A program made the position numbers and the translations under genes. Source: Hydrogenoanaerobacterium sp032017025 (lineage in GTDB: Bacteria; Bacillota; Clostridia; Oscillospirales; Ruminococcaceae). From it: DNA of 64,000 nucleotides. Below, in pieces: positions 26,823 through 36,679 of this stretch. Every line of letters begins with the position of its first letter. Within the stretch, counting starts at the first letter, position 1. Under the pieces are notes generated by a model. It was not told the DNA's origin. It ran no database searches and saw only the letters and a list, made by a program, of their open reading frames with translations. The DNA is taken from assembly GCF_032017025.1 (NCBI RefSeq), contig NZ_DALZQO010000010.1, forward strand, positions 1 through 64,000. The letters run 5' to 3'.

Positions 26823-28064
26823 ATGAAAATTACAATTATTACAATAGGTTCCAGGGGTGACGTTCAGCCCTTTCTCGCATTAAGCAGAAAGCTCCAGGAA
26901 AAAGGTCATAGAATACGCATATGCGCCATGGATGTTTTTAAGGAAACGATTGAACAGGAGGGCGTTGAGCATGCCCCCATGGCCGGGGATGCGAAGGAAG
27001 TAATGCTTCGCCTAATTGGTGAGCAGGTATCCTTTATTGGGTACTTTAAGGGATTACATGATTTGCTGCGCCCGATTGAAAGGGAATTTCTGTCCGACAT
27101 TGAAAAGGCCTGTATAGGTGCCGACGCGATTCTGTACAGCACGCTGGGAAGTGTTGCCTATCACGTCGCTGAAAAGCTGAATATTCTCTGCTTTCGGGTC
27201 TTTTTCGCTCCGCTTGATCCAACCGGTGAGTTCCCTGCAATGACCGCCCCCCGTCTGCCCCTTGGCGGCTGGTATAATAAGATGACCTTTCGGGGCGGGG
27301 ATATTTTATGGTCCCATACAACACGGAGCTTGCTCAATAACTGGCGTGTGAGCATGGGACTGAGACGGATAAAGCCCCTTGAGTTTCCCTATCGCACAAT
27401 GAAGGGCAAGCCCATCCCCACCTTATATGCCTACAGCTCTTTTCTTGCACCCAAGCCAAAAGAATATGGGGCGCATCAGTACCTTACAGGCTTCTGGATA
27501 CAAGAAACGAAGGCAGATTGGAAGCCCGACGAGAGGCTGGTCCGCTTTTTAAATACAGGCCCGAAGCCGCTCTATATTGGATTTGGCAGCACTGTTGGCG
27601 GGGATTTTGACAGAATCCTGCGGGTGGTGTTGGAGAGTGTGAGGCTGACAGGCCAGCGTGCGCTTTTGTCCGCTGGCTGGCGCAGCCTGAATGGGATGGA
27701 ATTGCCGGATACTGTCATGCAAATTGAAAATGTACCGCATGAATGGCTGTTTCCCCAGATGCTGGCTGTGTCTCACCACGGAGGAGCCGGCACGACGGCT
27801 GCCGGCGTTCGCGCCGGTGTTCCCAGTATTATCATTCCCTTTGGCGGCGATCAGCCATATTGGGGAGACCGTATATACCAGCTGGGAATCGGCACCAAGC
27901 CTATCTGGTGCAAACGCTTAACGGTCAAAAATTTTACTAAAGCAATCATTGAGGTTGCCAGCAACCCTGTAATGAAAGAAAAAGCAATTCAAGTGGGAAC
28001 ACAATTAAGGAAAGAACAAGGTGTGGACAATGCAGTAAGCATTATTGAAAACAGCCTTGGATAA
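26823..28064 (+). CDS. GT1-family (UGT/MGT-type) glycosyltransferase
   Basis: 413 aa, GT-B fold. The N-terminal GSRGDVQPFLALSRKLQEKGH and the C-terminal donor-binding SHHGGAGTTAAGVRAGVPSII with GDQPYWG are diagnostic for sterol/antibiotic/lipid glucosyltransferases. It could glycosylate a membrane lipid or an antimicrobial. It follows the two-component genes at 79 bp and ends at a strong terminator, so it may share their transcript. The acceptor is not predictable. Confidence 0.9.
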   Translation: MKITIITIGSRGDVQPFLALSRKLQEKGHRIRICAMDVFKETIEQEGVEHAPMAGDAKEVMLRLIGEQVSFIGYFKGLHDLLRPIEREFLSDIEKACIGADAILYSTLGSVAYHVAEKLNILCFRVFFAPLDPTGEFPAMTAPRLPLGGWYNKMTFRGGDILWSHTTRSLLNNWRVSMGLRRIKPLEFPYRTMKGKPIPTLYAYSSFLAPKPKEYGAHQYLTGFWIQETKADWKPDERLVRFLNTGPKPLYIGFGSTVGGDFDRILRVVLESVRLTGQRALLSAGWRSLNGMELPDTVMQIENVPHEWLFPQMLAVSHHGGAGTTAAGVRAGVPSIIIPFGGDQPYWGDRIYQLGIGTKPIWCKRLTVKNFTKAIIEVASNPVMKEKAIQVGTQLRKEQGVDNAVSIIENSLG

Positions 28065-28103
28065 TTGCTTCGGCACCATATGCCTCCTTGGGATAGAAGT
28101 CTA

Positions 28104-28136
28104 AGACTGCCCGGAAATCTTCCGGGCAGTCTTTTT
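28104..28136 (+). terminator. strong rho-independent terminator
   Basis: Perfect 13-bp stem AGACTGCCCGGAA / TTCCGGGCAGTCT with a 3-nt loop and a T run. Confidence 0.95.
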
Positions 28137-28151
28137 TAACGCCATAATGTC

Positions 28152-28187
28152 ACCATATTTTTACCATATAATTCAAAGCGGTAATGC
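28152..28187 (+). promoter_or_regulatory. promoter with OmpR-type direct repeat, envelope operon
   Basis: ACCATAT at 28152-28158 and again at 28163-28169, an exact 11-bp period, followed 12 bp later by a TAATGC -10. No good -35 is visible, as expected for activator-dependent promoters. The same arrangement occurs at 37224 and 40194. Confidence 0.6.
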
Positions 28188-28213
28188 TGTCAGTTTACGG
28201 GGAGGTATAACAA

Positions 28214-30439
28214 GTGAATGAAAATGAAAAAGACGATATGAATACAGAACGTCCAGGCAATCGTCCGGAGGAGCAACATAATACCCTTCCGTCTGACGAG
28301 GGTTCCGTCTTTGCGGATCTCAGGCATGTGTTAGGCTTGGGAAAGAACAAGCGGAAGTCGGAGGATTTAGAGTCTGCATCGTACCCGGACGATCCAATAC
28401 CAGAAGATTCTCAGGACGACGCTGGCTCCAATTTGACCACATCTGAACTGCAGAATTCCTCCCAATTGCATGAGGCGGTTGATGAATCCTCCACAGAAGA
28501 TCCTTCGCTCAACATGATGCTGGTCCCTCTGGACGAGGAAACGGTAATAGACAAAAAACCTAAAATTAGAAATACAATCGTAGTTGTATCTATTGTTGTG
28601 GTTCTGGCAGTAGCCGGTATATATGGAGTTCCCTATCTTACCGAGCCATTTCCACCTGGCGAGGATGTGGTAGCATCGTATAACGGACGAAATGTGACCA
28701 CCGAGGAGCTTAGCAGCTTCATTGTTCTGGAACAGGCCAAAGAGCGTGAACACGCCTATTGTGATGTCCATGGCTACGACCACAGCAAATGCACACCGGA
28801 CGAGGACTGCGAGGCACATCCCATTGACAGTCTGGAGGGCTATCGCCAAATGGTTACACGGCTTGCCACAGAGCAAATCATTCAGGAATGGGCGTCTTCT
28901 CAGGGCGTGATGGAGAGAGAGGATGTTCGGCACGGTATAAAGGATTTACTGGATGACGCAAGCGTTATGCAGTTAATGGATCAGCTGCACGAGAAAGAGA
29001 TTACCCCAGAATCCATATCCAGCTGGGATGTGCAGCAATACTACGACGAAAACAAATCGATCTATGGAAGTAAAGCTCTTTCGGAGGTCGAGGATGAGAT
29101 TCGAAGCATCCTTGTCTCCCGAAAGGACGAAGACTTTTTCCTGCAGTATATAGAAGAGCTCAAGCAAACGGCCGGCCTGACCGTAAACTTCGATCTGCTC
29201 AGGGTAAAGGAACCCGGAGAGGATGAAATTCTAAAGTATTACAATCAGAACAGTTCAGACTACCAGGTCGCGGAAAAGGCCAAGGTGCTTGAGATCCGAT
29301 TAACCGGTGAGAACGCAAAGACAACAGCCACAGAGGCGATTCGTAAAATCCGTTCAGGGGAAAGCTTTGACAGTGTTGCCGCAACCTATGGACAAGATGG
29401 CAAAGCAAACACGCTTTCCTTAGAAAAAGGTGCGGGAGAACCCTCAATCGAAGCGGCTGTTTGGAAGCTGCAGCCTGAGGATGTCAGCGACCCGGTTGAC
29501 AATCCGGATGGCTCAGCCAGTATCCTGAAACTGGTCAGCACCGCAAGTGCCGGTCAAAAGACTCTTTCCGAGGTTAGCGCAGAAATACGTCTTCTTCTGC
29601 TTCAAAAGAATATGGAGAGCGAGTATACACTTCGAAAGGACGAGGCACTTTTCAGTGTGCATAGCCGAAGATATACCCTTGGCGACTTCTATACAGAGTT
29701 TAAAGAGCTTCCCCCTGAATATCAGGCGCAGTACGCCACCTATGAGCAGAAGCAGCAACTGGTTGAGCAGCTCATCGCCAAGGAACTGCTGTTGGAGGAA
29801 ACGGGAGACAGCAGCTCCGGAGAACAGGAGAAGCACAGCTACGACGAAATGCGAATTCAGTATTTGGCACAAATCCTCCACCAGCAGGAGGTCGATGAAA
29901 AGCTAAGCGACCCGACTGAAGAGGAACTGCAAGAGTTCTATAACAAAAACCAACAGAGCTTTGTCTCTCCGGCGAGTGCGCAGATCAGCCTGATTTGGAT
30001 TGACCAGGGGTCCGATGGAGAGAAGGCCGAGCAGGCCAGAAAGAAGGCGGACGAGGCACTGTCGCTGTTAAACAGTGGAACCGACTTTTCTGAAGTTGCC
30101 AAGCAGTATTCCGAGGACAGCTCCGCATCTACGGGTGGAGAAATGAGCGGAGCGCTCTATCAGGAATACCTTCCCGAGCAGCTGGGGACAGAGATATTCA
30201 ACTTGAAATCCGGCGAAACCAGCGGTGTTATTGATTATAGCTATGGATATTATATAGTGAAAATGCGGGAACGCACGGAAGAAAAACAACTCACCTACGA
30301 GGAATCAAAGGAAACCATTCAGGCGCACATGAACGAGGAAAAGCACAGCAAGCTGGAGTCCGAGATGGAAACCCTTTTATTGGAAAAAGCAGACCTAACC
30401 ATATATGACAGAACATTGCGAAAACTGCTAAAAAAATGA
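28214..30439 (+). CDS. membrane-anchored foldase with two parvulin-type domains (PrsA/PpiD-like)
   Basis: 741 aa from a GTG after GGGAGG. An acidic cytosolic N-terminus (about 120 residues), one membrane segment (about 122-142), a SurA_N-like helical region, a degenerate parvulin domain (about 330-430) and a second, better parvulin domain (about 590-690, FSEVAKQYSEDSSASTGGEMSG). Parvulins catalyse prolyl isomerisation and help exported proteins fold. A Cys/His-rich insert, YCDVHGYDHSKC and EDCEAH, near residue 180 could bind metal. First gene of the envelope operon. Confidence 0.85.
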   Translation: MNENEKDDMNTERPGNRPEEQHNTLPSDEGSVFADLRHVLGLGKNKRKSEDLESASYPDDPIPEDSQDDAGSNLTTSELQNSSQLHEAVDESSTEDPSLNMMLVPLDEETVIDKKPKIRNTIVVVSIVVVLAVAGIYGVPYLTEPFPPGEDVVASYNGRNVTTEELSSFIVLEQAKEREHAYCDVHGYDHSKCTPDEDCEAHPIDSLEGYRQMVTRLATEQIIQEWASSQGVMEREDVRHGIKDLLDDASVMQLMDQLHEKEITPESISSWDVQQYYDENKSIYGSKALSEVEDEIRSILVSRKDEDFFLQYIEELKQTAGLTVNFDLLRVKEPGEDEILKYYNQNSSDYQVAEKAKVLEIRLTGENAKTTATEAIRKIRSGESFDSVAATYGQDGKANTLSLEKGAGEPSIEAAVWKLQPEDVSDPVDNPDGSASILKLVSTASAGQKTLSEVSAEIRLLLLQKNMESEYTLRKDEALFSVHSRRYTLGDFYTEFKELPPEYQAQYATYEQKQQLVEQLIAKELLLEETGDSSSGEQEKHSYDEMRIQYLAQILHQQEVDEKLSDPTEEELQEFYNKNQQSFVSPASAQISLIWIDQGSDGEKAEQARKKADEALSLLNSGTDFSEVAKQYSEDSSASTGGEMSGALYQEYLPEQLGTEIFNLKSGETSGVIDYSYGYYIVKMRERTEEKQLTYEESKETIQAHMNEEKHSKLESEMETLLLEKADLTIYDRTLRKLLKK

Positions 30440-30466
30440 ACCGTAGGAAAGGAGGTATATATCAAA

Positions 30467-31459
30467 ATGAATGATGGTGACAAAAAGAAAACCTCCCGTC
30501 TGGGTACCGTTGGCGGGCAGGCTGTCATCGAGGGTGTTATGATGAAATCCGCAGACACCTATTCCATTGCGGTAAGAAATGCCGACGGATTGATATCCGT
30601 TATAAGAGCGCCCTTCGAGGCGCTTGGGGAGAGGCACCAAATACTCCGCCTCCCGATTGTAAGAGGAATGGTAAACTTTTTCCAGATGCTGCGGCTGGGC
30701 AATAAAGCGCTGGCCGTATCCATTGAAGCCGCTGAGCTTCCCGAAAAAGAATCAAAGTTTGAAAAATGGCTGGCTTTGCACTGCGGGGAAAGCATATCAA
30801 AGCTAATCATGCCGTTAAGTACCATATTGGGCTTCGGACTGAGCATCGCTTTGTTTTCCGCTTTGCCGACTTTTTTAGCGATAACCATTGAAAAAGAGGT
30901 CGGTATTTCAATCGGTGCCTATAAAAATGTGCTTGAGGGAATTATGAGGATCGGTATCTTTTTTATCTATCTGCTTGTCATCTCCTTAATAAAAGATATG
31001 CGCCGTGTTTTTGAGTATCACGGCGCAGAGCACAAGACGATTTTCTGCTATGAAGCAAAGAAACCGCTGACTCCAGAAAATGTTCAGACATTCAAACGGT
31101 TCCATCCACGGTGCGGTACAAGTTTTTTGTTTGTTATGATGCTGCTTGGAATCGCACTTTTCTCTCTCCCTCTTTTCCCGTGGAGCAACCTTTTCCTTCG
31201 TGTCATGCTGAAACTGGCTTTTTTTCCAGTCTTGGCCGGACTTGGCTATGAGTTCATCCGCTATGCCGGAAAGCACGACAACAGGCTAACAAGGATTGTA
31301 TCCGCCCCCGGGCTTTGGATGCAGAGAATCACCACAAGAGAGCCTGACCGAGCACAAATTGAAGTGGCGATTGCGGCACTGCAAAGTACACTGAAGCTTG
31401 AAGCACCGGCAGATCGGGCAAATAATGATAATACGCTGAATAGAATAGAGGTGTCATGA
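30467..31459 (+). CDS. yqhQ: YqhQ-like DUF1385 membrane protein
   Basis: 330 aa with about four membrane segments. VGGQAVIEGVMMK at the N-terminus and EYHGAEHKTIFCYE and RFHPRCGTSF in the middle are the DUF1385 signatures; the His/Cys set suggests a metal site. YqhQ is conserved in sporulating Firmicutes and its function is not settled. It starts 28 bp after the foldase and ends 2 bp before the CDF-HflK gene. Confidence 0.92.
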   Translation: MNDGDKKKTSRLGTVGGQAVIEGVMMKSADTYSIAVRNADGLISVIRAPFEALGERHQILRLPIVRGMVNFFQMLRLGNKALAVSIEAAELPEKESKFEKWLALHCGESISKLIMPLSTILGFGLSIALFSALPTFLAITIEKEVGISIGAYKNVLEGIMRIGIFFIYLLVISLIKDMRRVFEYHGAEHKTIFCYEAKKPLTPENVQTFKRFHPRCGTSFLFVMMLLGIALFSLPLFPWSNLFLRVMLKLAFFPVLAGLGYEFIRYAGKHDNRLTRIVSAPGLWMQRITTREPDRAQIEVAIAALQSTLKLEAPADRANNDNTLNRIEVS

Positions 31460-31460
31460 G

Positions 31461-32993
31461 ATGGGTAGAAAAGAAAAGACAATATTAATATCAATTATAG
31501 CGAATGTGGTCTTAATCATTTTACGTTTTTTTTTGGCGGATATATCCGGAAGCATCGGACTAAGGGCAAATGCGTGGCACTCGTTCACCGATGTGTTCGT
31601 TTCCTCGGTAGTTTTTCTGGGACTTCTGCTCACACAGATTGGAACGAAGAAGCTAAAGAACTCGGTAGGAAAGGCAGAACATCTTCTTGCGATTTTCGTA
31701 TCCCTGTTTATTTTCTACATGGGGATCGAAATCCTTTCCGATGCCTTGAGTGGTGAAGTAACCGAGCTCCGCTATGTGCCGTTTACAGCGGCCGGCGCCT
31801 TTATCGCCATTGTTATCAATTACTTCATGGCAAGATACAAAATCTATGTAGGCGAACAGACAAACTCCCAAAGCCTAATTGCAGACGGATTCCATTCAAA
31901 AATGGATATGTACTGCTCAATTGCCGTTCTTGTTGGCCTATTAGGTTCCCTTTTCGGAATGCCCAGTCTGGACAAAATATCTGCGGTTATCGCTATGGTC
32001 TTACTGATGGCAGCAGGATATGAGATTCTGACATCGAATATTCGGATGCTTAGGCACCCCGAGGAAGACTTAAACAGCACTTCCCATGTGCATCACAGCC
32101 ATGCATTCCATGGGAACAAAAAAATGTATGCTGGGGTGGGTGCAGTTTTGCTTTCCGCATACATACTATCGGGAATTTATGTGGTCAGATGGGACGAGGT
32201 AGGCATTGTGCGCAGGTTTGGCTCTGTTACAAATGGCAATGCAGCCCCGGGAATCCATTATCGACTACCTGCCCCCTTCGAGCAGGTAACCCTTGTAAGG
32301 AAGGACAACATCCAGAAGGTTGAAACTGGGCGGCAGGAGCTGCTGACCGGCGATACAAACCTCGTCAATGTCAATATGTCGGTGCATTTCAAGGTGAGCA
32401 ATGCCTCCGATTATGTGCTGAATGTCAGTAGCCTTGACACCCTCATCAGTGCAAGTGCTACCACCAGTATCCGTGAGCTGGTTGGAATCAATAAAATCGA
32501 CTACCTGCTCACGGAGGGGAAGATCGAGGTGGAGCAGCAGGCAAAGGCATCCTTGCAACGGACCATGGACAAAAACGGAACAGGCATTCAAATCGTCGGC
32601 GTGCAACTGGTTGAGGTATCCCCGCCTGAAAGTGTTGTTGCAAGCTTTCAGGATTTAGCCAGTGCGCGTCAGGATAGAGCGATCTATATCAATGAAGCGC
32701 TGCAATATCAGAATACCATTATCCCCCAGGCAAATGCAGATGCCTATAAGATGATTACTCAGGCGGATGCCTACAAAGACAGCAAGATCAAAACGGCCGA
32801 GGGTGATGCAACGCTGTTTGCCGAGCAGCTGGCCGCCTACTCCTCTTATTCCGGGGTTACGAGATTCCGATTGTATATGGAGTCTATGGATCAGATATTA
32901 CCGAATGTGAAAAAGATACTGCTTGGCGGCAATGTTAAGATTGACAATGCGGAACTGTGGATCAGCAACAATAGAACGGGAGGTACAAATTAA
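31461..32993 (+). CDS. fusion of a CDF cation transporter membrane domain and HflK
   Basis: 510 aa. Residues 1-200 form six membrane segments of a cation diffusion facilitator with both metal sites present (WHSFTD in TM2, GFHSKMD in TM5). Its usual cytosolic domain is absent; instead a His-rich linker (HVHHSHAFH) leads to another membrane segment and a full SPFH/HflK domain (IVRRFG, PGIHYRLPAPFEQV, ASARQDRAIYINEA). HflK/HflC cages control FtsH protease. The stop overlaps the hflC start by one base. The fused reading frame is continuous, with no sign of a join error. Confidence 0.88.
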   Translation: MGRKEKTILISIIANVVLIILRFFLADISGSIGLRANAWHSFTDVFVSSVVFLGLLLTQIGTKKLKNSVGKAEHLLAIFVSLFIFYMGIEILSDALSGEVTELRYVPFTAAGAFIAIVINYFMARYKIYVGEQTNSQSLIADGFHSKMDMYCSIAVLVGLLGSLFGMPSLDKISAVIAMVLLMAAGYEILTSNIRMLRHPEEDLNSTSHVHHSHAFHGNKKMYAGVGAVLLSAYILSGIYVVRWDEVGIVRRFGSVTNGNAAPGIHYRLPAPFEQVTLVRKDNIQKVETGRQELLTGDTNLVNVNMSVHFKVSNASDYVLNVSSLDTLISASATTSIRELVGINKIDYLLTEGKIEVEQQAKASLQRTMDKNGTGIQIVGVQLVEVSPPESVVASFQDLASARQDRAIYINEALQYQNTIIPQANADAYKMITQADAYKDSKIKTAEGDATLFAEQLAAYSSYSGVTRFRLYMESMDQILPNVKKILLGGNVKIDNAELWISNNRTGGTN

Positions 32994-33907
32994 TGGATCA
33001 AGCAAAGAAAACTGCCGGACATGCCCCGGGGCGAAAATTCATATTGGGTGGTACGCTGGCTCTACTTTTATTGTTTTTTACACTTAGCGTTTATAAGGTC
33101 GATGTAACGGAATATGCTGTGATTACGCAGTTCGGGAATCCTGTGGTGACTGTTAACCAGCCCGGCTTAAAGCTTAAGCTTCCGGACCCTATTCAGTCTG
33201 TACAGCGGCTGGACAAGCGCATACAGGTTTACCAGACGAATTCGATTAACCTTTTAACGCTTGACAAAAAAAGTGTCTCAATTGATTACTACGGAACCTG
33301 GAAAATTACCGATCCCGTTCTGTACTTAAAAACGGTCAAGGATAAAATCGGTGCGGAAGCACGGCTCATGGATGTGTTTTCCTCCAGCCTGGGTGTTCAA
33401 ATGGGCAAATACAATCTGGAACAGCTTGTAAACACCGATGCACAAAAGCTCCAGTTGAATACCATGCTAGACGAAACCGTGACCTACGCCAAGGAACGTG
33501 CTCTGGAATACGGCATTGAGGTAGTGGATGCACAAGTTCGGGTGCTGAATTTCCCGGATGCCAACAAGCAAAGCGTTTATGACCGTATGAAAGCGGAGCG
33601 TGAGCAAATTGCTCAAAAGTACCGCTCAGAAGGCAGCGAGGAAGCGGCCAAGATACGTGCCAACGCCGATAAAGAGCAGTCAATGATTCTGTCCGATGCA
33701 CAAAAGCAGGCACAGCAGATTAGGGGCGAAGGGGATGCTGAGGCAATCCGAATTTACGGCGAGGCATTCCAAAAGGACCCCAGCTTTTATGAATTTATAA
33801 GAACACTGGAAACCTATGAAAAAACAATTGATGAAGACACGACTCTTATATTGCCCTCGACCGCAGAAATACTGAAGTATCTGAGCGGTAACAGCAACGG
33901 AGAGTAG
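32993..33907 (+). CDS. hflC: HflC, FtsH protease modulator subunit
   Basis: 304 aa. N-terminal membrane segment (about 19-38), SPFH domain (VTEYAVITQFGNPV, LKLPDPIQSVQRLDKRIQ), then a long coiled coil with EGSEEAAKIRANADKEQ and the C-terminal IYGEAFQKDPSFYEF signature of HflC. It would assemble with HflK into the membrane cage around FtsH. Two HflK partners flank it here. FtsH itself is not in the window. Confidence 0.94.
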   Translation: MDQAKKTAGHAPGRKFILGGTLALLLLFFTLSVYKVDVTEYAVITQFGNPVVTVNQPGLKLKLPDPIQSVQRLDKRIQVYQTNSINLLTLDKKSVSIDYYGTWKITDPVLYLKTVKDKIGAEARLMDVFSSSLGVQMGKYNLEQLVNTDAQKLQLNTMLDETVTYAKERALEYGIEVVDAQVRVLNFPDANKQSVYDRMKAEREQIAQKYRSEGSEEAAKIRANADKEQSMILSDAQKQAQQIRGEGDAEAIRIYGEAFQKDPSFYEFIRTLETYEKTIDEDTTLILPSTAEILKYLSGNSNGE

Positions 33908-33924
33908 AAAGGAGCGAACCCGCA

Positions 33925-35091
33925 ATGAATGATGACTTTAACTTTACACCGGAACCGGAAGACGATAGACCCAAAGCCTCCAAGAAGAAAAAAGCGGTGC
34001 TGCGGGGAAAGGGGCCTCAGCTGAAGCGTGCAATTGGTAAGCTTTTCGGCACGCTTCGCGCCATGTCCCTGCACCGCTCCGTGAAGGACAGCTCCGCCAT
34101 TAACGATATTAAGAAGGCTTTTGGGCACTTGCATCCCAGAAAAATCATAATAACATTGACGGGCGGTATCCTGGGCATTTATTTACTTACCGGTATCTAC
34201 GTGGTCAATCCCGGTGAACAGGCGGTGGTACGCCGCTTTGGAGCCGTTTTGCCCCAGGCAATCAGTGAAGGGATTCATTACCGTCTGCCTTATCCCATTG
34301 ATCAGGTGCAGAAGGTGAGTGTTTCTGAAGTTCGCCGGGCAGATGTCGGTATGACCCTGCCGGAGCACGTCCACCAAATGGAGGATACCCCCCAGGAGAT
34401 TCAGCTCCTCACTGGTGATGAGAATATCATTACCTCGCAGGCAATCGTACATTACAAGGTGAAGGATGCGGCTAAGTTTCTTTACAACGTGAACGGTAAC
34501 AGTGAGCAGCTAGTGCGCTACAGCGTGGAGTCTGCTCTGGTGAAGGCAATGTCCAATGTAGCGGTTGACAATGTGCTGAGCACGGAAAAAGTGCAGGTAC
34601 AAAACACCGTTATGCAGCAGACACAGGAAACACTGGATGCCTATGATGCCGGAATTCAGGTTACCGCTTTTAACATTCAGGGAATTACGCCGCCGGGAAC
34701 AGTAGCGGATGCTTTTCTGGACGTGACGACTGCGAGAGAAGAAAAAGAGAAGTCCATCAACGAAGCCAACGGCTATTACAACAGTGTGATACCAAAGGCG
34801 CGTGCGGAGGCAAACACAGTTCTCTCGCAGGCGGAGGCATATAAAACGCAGCAGGTTAATCTCGCTACGGGTGAGGCGGACAAATTTCTCAGTATGCTGC
34901 AGGAGTATCAAAATAACAGCAGGATCTATACACAGGACACCACTAAATATCGCCTGCTGCTGGAGACCTTTGAAAAGATACTTCCTAAAGTAAAGAAGTA
35001 CATCGTAGATTCGTCCGACGGCAGCGTCGATGTCAAGATGTTTGACCCAAGTATAACCGGCGGTGCGGCAATAAGCGGCACATCCGATTAA
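33925..35091 (+). CDS. hflK: HflK, second copy, without CDF domain
   Basis: 388 aa. A basic/acidic cytosolic N-terminus of about 75 residues precedes one membrane segment and the SPFH domain (GEQAVVRRFGAVL, EGIHYRLPYPIDQV), with the HflK-type ending. It aligns well with the SPFH half of the fusion protein two genes upstream, so a duplication followed by a CDF fusion is likely. Starts 17 bp after hflC with AAAGGAG. Confidence 0.92.
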   Translation: MNDDFNFTPEPEDDRPKASKKKKAVLRGKGPQLKRAIGKLFGTLRAMSLHRSVKDSSAINDIKKAFGHLHPRKIIITLTGGILGIYLLTGIYVVNPGEQAVVRRFGAVLPQAISEGIHYRLPYPIDQVQKVSVSEVRRADVGMTLPEHVHQMEDTPQEIQLLTGDENIITSQAIVHYKVKDAAKFLYNVNGNSEQLVRYSVESALVKAMSNVAVDNVLSTEKVQVQNTVMQQTQETLDAYDAGIQVTAFNIQGITPPGTVADAFLDVTTAREEKEKSINEANGYYNSVIPKARAEANTVLSQAEAYKTQQVNLATGEADKFLSMLQEYQNNSRIYTQDTTKYRLLLETFEKILPKVKKYIVDSSDGSVDVKMFDPSITGGAAISGTSD

Positions 35092-35157
35092 CATTTCGTA
35101 CTGAATCAAGCCTTGCAATGCAGCAGTTAATTCAGTAACAGACTCATGAGGTGAACC

Positions 35158-36519
35158 ATGCAGAAAGTTGTGTCAGCACTGCTGGTGCTCTTGCTGCTTT
35201 GTGCTGCCGCCGTATTTCCTATTAAGGTGAATGCGGCGGCAGCACCATTGCAGCCCCCGGAGTTACGCTCCGAATCAGCCGTGCTTATGGACGCAGTCAG
35301 CGGACAAATATTGTATCAAAAAAACATGAACCAAAGGATGTATCCTGCAAGTATCACGAAAGTTTTGACAGCACTGCTGGCGTTGGAAAAGGGTGATTTG
35401 TCCCAAACACTGACCATGTCTTATGATGCTGTATTCTCCATTGACAGAAACTCATCACATATCGCCTTGGATGTAGATGAGGAAATCACACTGGAGCAGG
35501 CTTTGTATGCGCTATCCATTGCTTCGGCAAATGAAGCTGCCAATGGGATTGCCGAGCAAATCGGCGGCACCGTGGAAAATTTCGCCATTATGATGAACGA
35601 GGCAGCGGCCAAAGCCGGAGCGGAAAACACCAACTTTACAAATCCACATGGGCTGCCCGATCCAAATCACTATACAACGGCTTACGATATGGCCAAAATT
35701 ACCTCCGCCGCTCTCATGATTCCAAGGTTTACCGAGATATTCGGCGCGACCAGATACGATATCCCTCCAACCAATAAGCAGCCGGAAACGCGAATGCTGT
35801 GGAACAGCAACAAATTATTAAACGGCTCAATTCCCTATGAGGGGATTCTTATGAGCAAAACCGGCTGGACAAGCGAATCACAGCACACCTTGGTGTCCGC
35901 CGCAAAAAGAGGAGATACTACCCTGATTGCAGTTGTTATGAGATCGCCTAATGCGGGAGACAAGTGGAAAGATACCACGGCCCTGTTAGACTATGGTTTT
36001 GATGGATTTACTGCGGTAAAGATAACAAAGGAGCGACTGGAAAAGTCTTCTCCCACACAAATCGCGGCTGCAAATAACTTTCAAATTCGCACAGCCTTCG
36101 CCGTTGCCGATGATGTTTCTCTCTTGCTTCCAGCTGGCGAGACCATCGACAATTTGTCCATCACATATGGAGAACCAAAAATTGATGAAGTGAAGGCGCT
36201 GGCTCAGCTTCCAGTTTGCATTAATCTTCCCGGCCCTTCATCTACTGATCCTGCAAAGTTAGTAGATGTGGACATTAATATGAGTTCTCAGATAAGTGCG
36301 CTAAAAAGTAAGGAGACAACGGGTGACAGCAGTGCTCAAGAAAATGCAAGTTCAGTGCACCTTTCGGAAAAAGAAACCAAGGCTCCAATTTTTCTCTTTT
36401 TTATTTTACTGGGAGGTATCGCTCTATTTCTTCTGAAGAGACGAAATATTGTACGACAACTAACCCGACGAAGACATAAAGTCAGACGGAAACGAATAAA
36501 CCGGCACAGTGATAATTAA
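35158..36519 (+). CDS. D-alanyl-D-alanine carboxypeptidase (S11, DacF/PBP5-like)
   Basis: 453 aa. Signal peptide (1-26), catalytic SxxK at Ser65-Lys68 (PASITKVL), SxN in SIASANEAANG near 120, and KTG in MSKTGWTSES near 235. A C-terminal domain and a final membrane segment (about 402-422) with a very basic cytosolic tail follow. It trims the terminal D-Ala of peptidoglycan pentapeptides. It is 66 bp after the second hflK and is probably the last gene of the operon; a weak hairpin (GCGGCGGG/CCCGTCGC, 36611-36639) follows. Confidence 0.95.
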   Translation: MQKVVSALLVLLLLCAAAVFPIKVNAAAAPLQPPELRSESAVLMDAVSGQILYQKNMNQRMYPASITKVLTALLALEKGDLSQTLTMSYDAVFSIDRNSSHIALDVDEEITLEQALYALSIASANEAANGIAEQIGGTVENFAIMMNEAAAKAGAENTNFTNPHGLPDPNHYTTAYDMAKITSAALMIPRFTEIFGATRYDIPPTNKQPETRMLWNSNKLLNGSIPYEGILMSKTGWTSESQHTLVSAAKRGDTTLIAVVMRSPNAGDKWKDTTALLDYGFDGFTAVKITKERLEKSSPTQIAAANNFQIRTAFAVADDVSLLLPAGETIDNLSITYGEPKIDEVKALAQLPVCINLPGPSSTDPAKLVDVDINMSSQISALKSKETTGDSSAQENASSVHLSEKETKAPIFLFFILLGGIALFLLKRRNIVRQLTRRRHKVRRKRINRHSDN

Positions 36520-36679
36520 TGTGCATAGGGTTAAATTACAAGTCTTAGCAGTCCTCTAGCGGGAGCAGCAACCGCACAGGAAGCAGAATATGGAGTTGTA
36601 ACCGAAAAGTGCGGCGGGTCGTTTTGCCCTGCCCGTCGCTTGTTCACTGTGGGGTTCGAAGTTTAACTACATTGTATGC

